Shown: piece by piece, positions 60,005 to 64,000 of the stretch
How positions within the stretch are numbered: the first letter of the stretch is position 1
Layout: each line of letters begins with the position of its first letter
Made by a program: the position numbers and the translations under genes
Notes under the pieces: model-generated
Told to the model about the DNA's origin: nothing
Databases searched by the model: none
What the model saw: only the letters and a program-made list of their open reading frames with translations
Assembly: GCF_900129235.1 (NCBI RefSeq)
Contig: NZ_FQUV01000011.1
Span: forward strand, 18,323 to 82,322
DNA length: 64,000 nucleotides
From: Litoreibacter ascidiaceicola
GTDB lineage: Bacteria; Pseudomonadota; Alphaproteobacteria; Rhodobacterales; Rhodobacteraceae
Direction of reading: 5' to 3'

Positions 60005-61527
60005 TGGCTGGCCCCGATAAACCCGAGTTTTATTTGACAGCAAGCGAGGCATATCCTGCGCTTGAGCGCGCTTTTCTGGCGGCCAAATCTGAGGTCATCG
60101 CGTCTTTCCGTGTTTTCGACCCGAAGACCCGTCTTCGATCTGATGCCGGGCGCGCTATTGGTGAGACTTGGGGCGATCTGGTGCGGCATGTAGTTAGCAA
60201 GGGAGTGAGGGTTACGCTGCGAATTTCGGATTTTGATCCGATCGTAGGAACCGATCTTCACCGCGCCACTCATGTGTCGGTGAAAGGCTTCCGTGACGCC
60301 GTGGGCGACTCTGATTTGTTTGACATCAAAGCCGAGATGCATCCCGCGCAGATGGGAATGCTCCCACGTTTATTGCTGTGGCCTAGGACCTATCTTGAGG
60401 TGCGCCGCCACGCAGCGCGATTGCGAGAACTACCGGAAGGCCAACGTAATACTGAGGTGGAGCATTTACCCGCGTTGCGTCCTCTATTGAAACGGAACGG
60501 AAGTAATCTTCGCGCGCGGATATTTCCCCCGCCCAGCTCTTATCCCGCAACTCATCATCAAAAGCTAGCCGTGTTTGATGGCGCGCGCCTCTACGTGGGC
60601 GGTCTGGATTTGGACGAACGGCGCTTTGATACGCTGGATCATGATCAGGCAAGTGAACAGACATGGCACGATGTGCAGGTGATGGTCGGCGGAGACCGTG
60701 CGAAGTCGGCTCATACCTATCTAAAAGCGTTCGCAAAGCGTGACCAATCCGTGATGAATAAGCCGTTTCCCGATCTGCTGCGAACTTATTCAATTCCGCA
60801 CCAAATTAGCACGCCGTATCTATCGCCGCGCACTGTCCTGAACGAGATCGAGACCGCGCATGCGAAAGGCTTTCGAGACGCGGAGCGGTTGATCTATCTT
60901 GAGTCCCAGTTTTTCAGGGACACCAAACTTGCGAAAACCCTCTGCGCGGCGGGCCGTGCTAACCCGGATCTTGGCGTGATTCTGGTTCTTCCCGCAGCCC
61001 CTGATGATGTAGCTTTCGAGGGGTCAAAGGGCAGTGACGCCAGATATGGCGAGTATCTGCAGGCTAAATGCTTGGATCTGCTGTATGAAACCTTTGGCCA
61101 GCGCCTCTTTGTTGCCGCTGTTGCGCAAACAAGACCGACGTCGGATACCACGAGAGCCGCATTGAATGATGCGCCATTGATCTACGTCCACGCGAAGGTC
61201 TCGATATTCGATGAAAACCTCGCAATAGTGTCATCAGCGAACCTAAACGGGCGCAGCATGAGGTGGGACACAGAAGTCGGAGTTTCATTTGACGACAAGG
61301 ATGACGTCCTACGGCTGAAAAAGCGGTGTTTCGATCACTGGTTACGAAAGGATGCAGCGGCAAGGCACTTCGACCCTGCGAGTGCTGTTTCGGCATGGCG
61401 TGATCTCGCGCTAGCCAATCAAAATACCGCGCCGTCTAACCGGACCAGCTTTATTTTACCTTACGCTGTTGCCCCTGCACGTCAGTTCGGGCGGAACCTG
61501 CCAGGTGTCGCTGAGGAGATCGTATGA
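60004..61527 (+). CDS. phospholipase D-like protein
   Basis: 507 residues. Two HKD motifs are present: HHQKLAVFDGARLYVGGLD and HAKVSIFDENLAIVSSANLN, each with the expected H-x-K-x4-D. No signal peptide is seen. Such enzymes hydrolyse or transfer phosphodiester bonds of phospholipids or other substrates; the exact one is unknown. It overlaps the histidine kinase by one base (TGATG), so it is co-transcribed with the stress response genes, an unusual neighbour. Confidence 0.88.
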   Translation: MAGPDKPEFYLTASEAYPALERAFLAAKSEVIASFRVFDPKTRLRSDAGRAIGETWGDLVRHVVSKGVRVTLRISDFDPIVGTDLHRATHVSVKGFRDAVGDSDLFDIKAEMHPAQMGMLPRLLLWPRTYLEVRRHAARLRELPEGQRNTEVEHLPALRPLLKRNGSNLRARIFPPPSSYPATHHQKLAVFDGARLYVGGLDLDERRFDTLDHDQASEQTWHDVQVMVGGDRAKSAHTYLKAFAKRDQSVMNKPFPDLLRTYSIPHQISTPYLSPRTVLNEIETAHAKGFRDAERLIYLESQFFRDTKLAKTLCAAGRANPDLGVILVLPAAPDDVAFEGSKGSDARYGEYLQAKCLDLLYETFGQRLFVAAVAQTRPTSDTTRAALNDAPLIYVHAKVSIFDENLAIVSSANLNGRSMRWDTEVGVSFDDKDDVLRLKKRCFDHWLRKDAAARHFDPASAVSAWRDLALANQNTAPSNRTSFILPYAVAPARQFGRNLPGVAEEIV

Positions 61528-62018
61528 AGCTAAGAAAATTCACGCCACATGTGTTGAGCAGAAAATGCTCCATCGGACAGTAACGATTGGGGAAGTTTTT
61601 CAAGGCCCCCGCTCCAACGCAATCGACGGTTTCCACTAACACAGCGCATCAAATTGTCTCGCACGTGGGGTGGCTTTGGAAGTGCAAACCCCGGAGTGTG
61701 TCCACTTCATCGGAATGGGAGTGATGGACCTGAACGAAGTCGATTATATTTCCTGCGGCGACTAGAGTTTGCCCGTTTAAGACTTCGGAACATTACCCAC
61801 GGTCGTCGCCAAATGGCCGATGCGCCAAAATATATTGGCCATCAAAGACGGTTTTTTCGGCCTGCACCTGACGTTTCGTTTACTCGACGAGACAGATCCG
61901 GCAGTGACATCAGGCGTGTTGGAATACGCGACCCAAAAAAAACGTGTCTGCGTCCAATTGTCATAAAATCTTCTAACGCGCGGTTACTAGGTTGCAACCC
62001 ACGATACCGGATAGCGTC
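61528..62018. other. 491-nt gap without a supported gene
   Basis: A 19-codon frame starts in the phospholipase stop (ATGA at 61524) and ends at 61583; it may be a remnant or nothing. I see no RNA gene, promoter or repeat in the rest. GGAAC occurs near 61787 but without a CGTT at EcfG spacing. Confidence 0.3.
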
Positions 62019-63128
62019 CTAATTCACCTGACTGGCGATTCCAAAACCAGAGCCAATCAGCCCGATGATCGTACGTGCGTTGTTGACCGGGCTTTCGGTC
62101 GCGTAGACAACATCTTTCGGATTGATGCGGAACTTGCCAGCGCTGAATAGCCCGTCTGCAGATGTCAGATCCATGGTGAAGACCACCCGCTCGTTTTCGG
62201 GGCCAGACACGCCATCCGCACGAACCGCCTTGGGGCTATACTCTCTCAGGACCAATATTCCCTCCGGGTTGGCGCGGCTGTCAGACAGGCCACCCATCAA
62301 AGACACAGCATCCAGTGCGCTTACATGCTCTTTCGGGAAAGTTATCAGTTCTTCTTTGCCGGAAGCGCCAAGCGCAAGGAAATAGCTTTCATCTTCCGCC
62401 ACTACAATTTTGTCACCGCTCCGCAGTGTCGTGTCGAGGGCCGGTGATTTGAGCAACCTGTCCAGCGAAATAGCATAGGTGTTATTGCCGCGGAGAAGCC
62501 GGATTTGGGGATTTTCAAACCGGTCTTTAGCTCCGCCGCCCAGCGATAGGGCGGTCAAAACTGTCATGTCGCGCTCTTCAATCGGAAATGTGCCGGGGCT
62601 GTTTACGCCAGAGACAATACTGACTGAGTGACGCGAACCAGCGACGGAGCTCAGTTGAACTTGTGCAGAGGGGGACACTGCCAGAAGCGCTTCTTGAATT
62701 TTCTCGCGGGCCGCGCTGTCGGTCATGCCACCAATGGTGACTGATCCCACGTATGGCACGAACACCGATCCGTTGGTTGAAACGCCGATCGTCTGAAGTT
62801 GCGCGACTTTCTGCTCGCGTGCTGTGAGCAGCGAGTTTTCATCACTGTCCCAGATCGCGATGCTAATTTTGTCGCCCGACAGGATCACGCGCCCAATCGG
62901 GCCACGCTGTTTGCTTATCCAGCTGAAGCGGCTAACGCCACCGGTTGATGGCCACTTGGCATAGCGTGGAAGGAATGTCTTGGTAACAGGGTGAACTGCA
63001 AACTGCGCATTCTCGTCATCTGCGTTCTTGGTGATCTCGGATTGCAAAGCGGCACCGCGCGGTAAGGCGCAGCCTGACAGAAGTGCTGCTACAGCGATCG
63101 CCCCGATTGATTTGCGCCAAATAGTCAT
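62019..63128 (-). CDS. polysaccharide export outer-membrane lipoprotein (Wza-like)
   Basis: 369 residues. A lipoprotein signal (AVAALLSGC, acylated C19) is followed by the poly-export domain (SGDKISIAIWDSDE) and SLBB repeats (PGTFPIEERDMTVLTALSLG, FPKEHVSALDAVSLMGGLSD). Wza-type proteins form the outer-membrane exit channel for capsule or exopolysaccharide. No polysaccharide synthesis gene is adjacent in the window. The C-terminal helix (RTIIGLIGSGFGIASQVN) probably spans the outer membrane. Confidence 0.9.
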   Translation of the reverse strand: MTIWRKSIGAIAVAALLSGCALPRGAALQSEITKNADDENAQFAVHPVTKTFLPRYAKWPSTGGVSRFSWISKQRGPIGRVILSGDKISIAIWDSDENSLLTAREQKVAQLQTIGVSTNGSVFVPYVGSVTIGGMTDSAAREKIQEALLAVSPSAQVQLSSVAGSRHSVSIVSGVNSPGTFPIEERDMTVLTALSLGGGAKDRFENPQIRLLRGNNTYAISLDRLLKSPALDTTLRSGDKIVVAEDESYFLALGASGKEELITFPKEHVSALDAVSLMGGLSDSRANPEGILVLREYSPKAVRADGVSGPENERVVFTMDLTSADGLFSAGKFRINPKDVVYATESPVNNARTIIGLIGSGFGIASQVN

Positions 63129-63286
63129 GCTCGCCCCCCGATGGTCATAACTGCCTCGTTGCGTCGGGAATAAGGTGAGTTGGTTAAAACCTCAACAAGC
63201 AAGTTGGCCGCACCAGCAGCTCGCTTCGTTTACTTCAACGCTTGCGCGCCCTAGCTTGGGAAGATGATTACGACGAGCGGCTTCCA

Positions 63287-63682
63287 ATGTTGATGAAACG
63301 ATCCTCTCTCCGATCGGGCGCAGGCCATCTGGTGCGGTTGGTGTGGCTGGGGTTTGGTCTTCTGGCTTTGGGATTGGGGATCGTGGGAGTGTTCCTGCCT
63401 CTCTTGCCGACAACACCACTTGTCCTGCTCGCAGCGTTTGCTTTCACCAAAGGATCACCACGCTTAAGAGGAATGCTTGTCGGGCATCGCATTTTCGGAC
63501 CGATTATTGCTGATTGGGAAGCGAGCGGAGCGATCGCGCCGCGCTACAAGATTGCCGCTTGCACTGCGATGGCTGCGATCTTGTGTGTGAGTGTGATCAT
63601 GGATTTGTCCGCGACCATCATCGCCGTGCAGGCGATCTGCCTCGGCACCGCCGCGCTTTTCGTGCTGACGCGGCCTCATTAG
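63287..63682 (+). CDS. DUF454 (YbaN-like) inner-membrane protein
   Basis: About 131 residues from ATG 63287 (ATG 63293 equally possible; no clear ribosome site). Membrane segments near residues 12-50 and 88-125; the motif GVFLPLLPTTPLVLLAAFAF is the hallmark of DUF454. Function unknown, though members are often linked to heme or respiratory genes. Divergent from the Wza-like gene. Confidence 0.85.
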   Translation: MLMKRSSLRSGAGHLVRLVWLGFGLLALGLGIVGVFLPLLPTTPLVLLAAFAFTKGSPRLRGMLVGHRIFGPIIADWEASGAIAPRYKIAACTAMAAILCVSVIMDLSATIIAVQAICLGTAALFVLTRPH

Positions 63683-63708
63683 TTTCTGCGCCGGAATATG
63701 TCAGCATG

Positions 63709-63738
63709 GCGACTCGCGAGTCGCGACAGGGCGACTCG
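63709..63738. repeat. perfect 16-bp palindrome plus extra half copy
   Basis: GCGACTCGCGAGTCGC (63709-63724) is self-complementary, and GCGACTCG recurs at 63731-63738. It lies 27 nt after the DUF454 stop. No T-run follows, so it may be a protein site or a simple hairpin. Confidence 0.4.
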
Positions 63739-63916
63739 TATAATATTGAATTTATGACTCTGGTCGGGCAGTTTCATCGCAGGAATCAGAGAGGTCAGTC
63801 AACAAACCCGATGCGTTGATTGTGCCAAAACCCCAGTGTTTAAAGGGTTGATGACGAGTCTCGCCGCGGAGCAGCGGTCTCGTTTCGAGAAATTTCTTAA
63901 AAGTACAAAAAAGGTG

Positions 63917-63945
63917 TTGCGGGCGTGGGCTAGTGGGCCTAGAAC
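63917..63945 (+). promoter_or_regulatory. strong promoter, possibly of an rRNA operon
   Basis: TTGCGG-N17-TAGAAC gives sigma-70-like boxes at ideal spacing, preceded by an A-rich stretch (AAGTACAAAAAAGG). The following CCCCCTTCACCGGCAGGGCA and GTCGGGGCGCTGGACGGGC look to me like leader sequence before 16S rRNA in Rhodobacterales. The rRNA itself would lie outside the window, so this cannot be confirmed here. Confidence 0.45.
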
Positions 63946-64000
63946 CCCCTTCACCGGCAGGGCAGTGATGCAGTGTCGGGGCGCTGGACGGGCTGAATGG

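Noticed and set aside
63716..63744. Promoter using the perfect TATAAT at 63739
   Set aside because: No -35-like element at 16-18 nt upstream and no gene following at a sensible distance.

Overview
The window reads as a chromosomal segment of an alphaproteobacterium, most likely a marine Rhodobacterales (Roseobacter-type) species. Supporting signs are the PhyR/NepR/EcfG general stress response locus with GGAAC-N16/17-CGTT promoters, a CmtR-type ArsR sensor, several sugar ABC transporters, the Anbu/alpha-E/ATP-grasp/transglutaminase cluster, and an rRNA-operon-like promoter at the right edge. This placement is inference from gene content, not a database result.

Left part (1-19.9 kb) is a patchwork. 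It begins with a sugar/alcohol dehydrogenase operon on the minus strand (GMC flavoprotein, gluconate-dehydrogenase-type subunit 3, VOC protein), then a ribbon-helix-helix protein and a GntR regulator. Next come a ParD-like/zeta-type toxin-antitoxin pair, a secreted two-domain ABM-like protein with a divergent LysR gene, a short tyrosine recombinase, and the RtcB RNA ligase with its divergent regulator RtcR. The rtcB-rtcR gap looks as if it encodes a structured RNA ending in an intrinsic terminator. A DUF4275-like protein, a CmtR-like repressor with a divergent HMA-CDF cation transporter, and a small unknown gene follow. A putative defence block closes the region: a PD-(D/E)XK protein, a DUF2130 protein, and a Rad50-like ATPase carrying a zinc-hook CxxC and an R-x3-E...H triad like the RloC/PrrC anticodon nucleases. 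The gaps between these genes carry a degenerate dispersed repeat family not seen to the right of about 19.7 kb.

Middle part (20-43.6 kb) is ordered carbohydrate metabolism. An MFS transporter precedes a LacI-xylA-TIM barrel-Gfo/Idh/MocA-ABC transporter operon for xylose or a related sugar. Next is a complete-looking myo-inositol locus: a second ABC transporter, a LacI regulator, two Gfo/Idh/MocA dehydrogenases and iolE on the minus strand, and iolD, iolC, iolB, an iolJ-like aldolase and iolG on the plus strand. A palindrome TTGCAACCGGTTGCAA lies in the divergent promoter region and a near-identical copy precedes the transporter, tying the two halves together. iolA is not in the window.

Right part (43.8-64 kb) holds homogentisate dioxygenase and fumarylacetoacetase (tyrosine/phenylalanine catabolism), a D-lyxose isomerase, the Anbu peptidase operon, and a dense general stress response neighbourhood. 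PhyR, NepR, EcfG, a HisKA_2 histidine kinase and a phospholipase D-like protein are flanked by small membrane and stress proteins, six of whose transcription units have EcfG-type promoters. The dps gene among them carries an in-frame stop. A polysaccharide export lipoprotein, a DUF454 membrane protein and a strong-looking promoter that may lead into an rRNA operon close the window.
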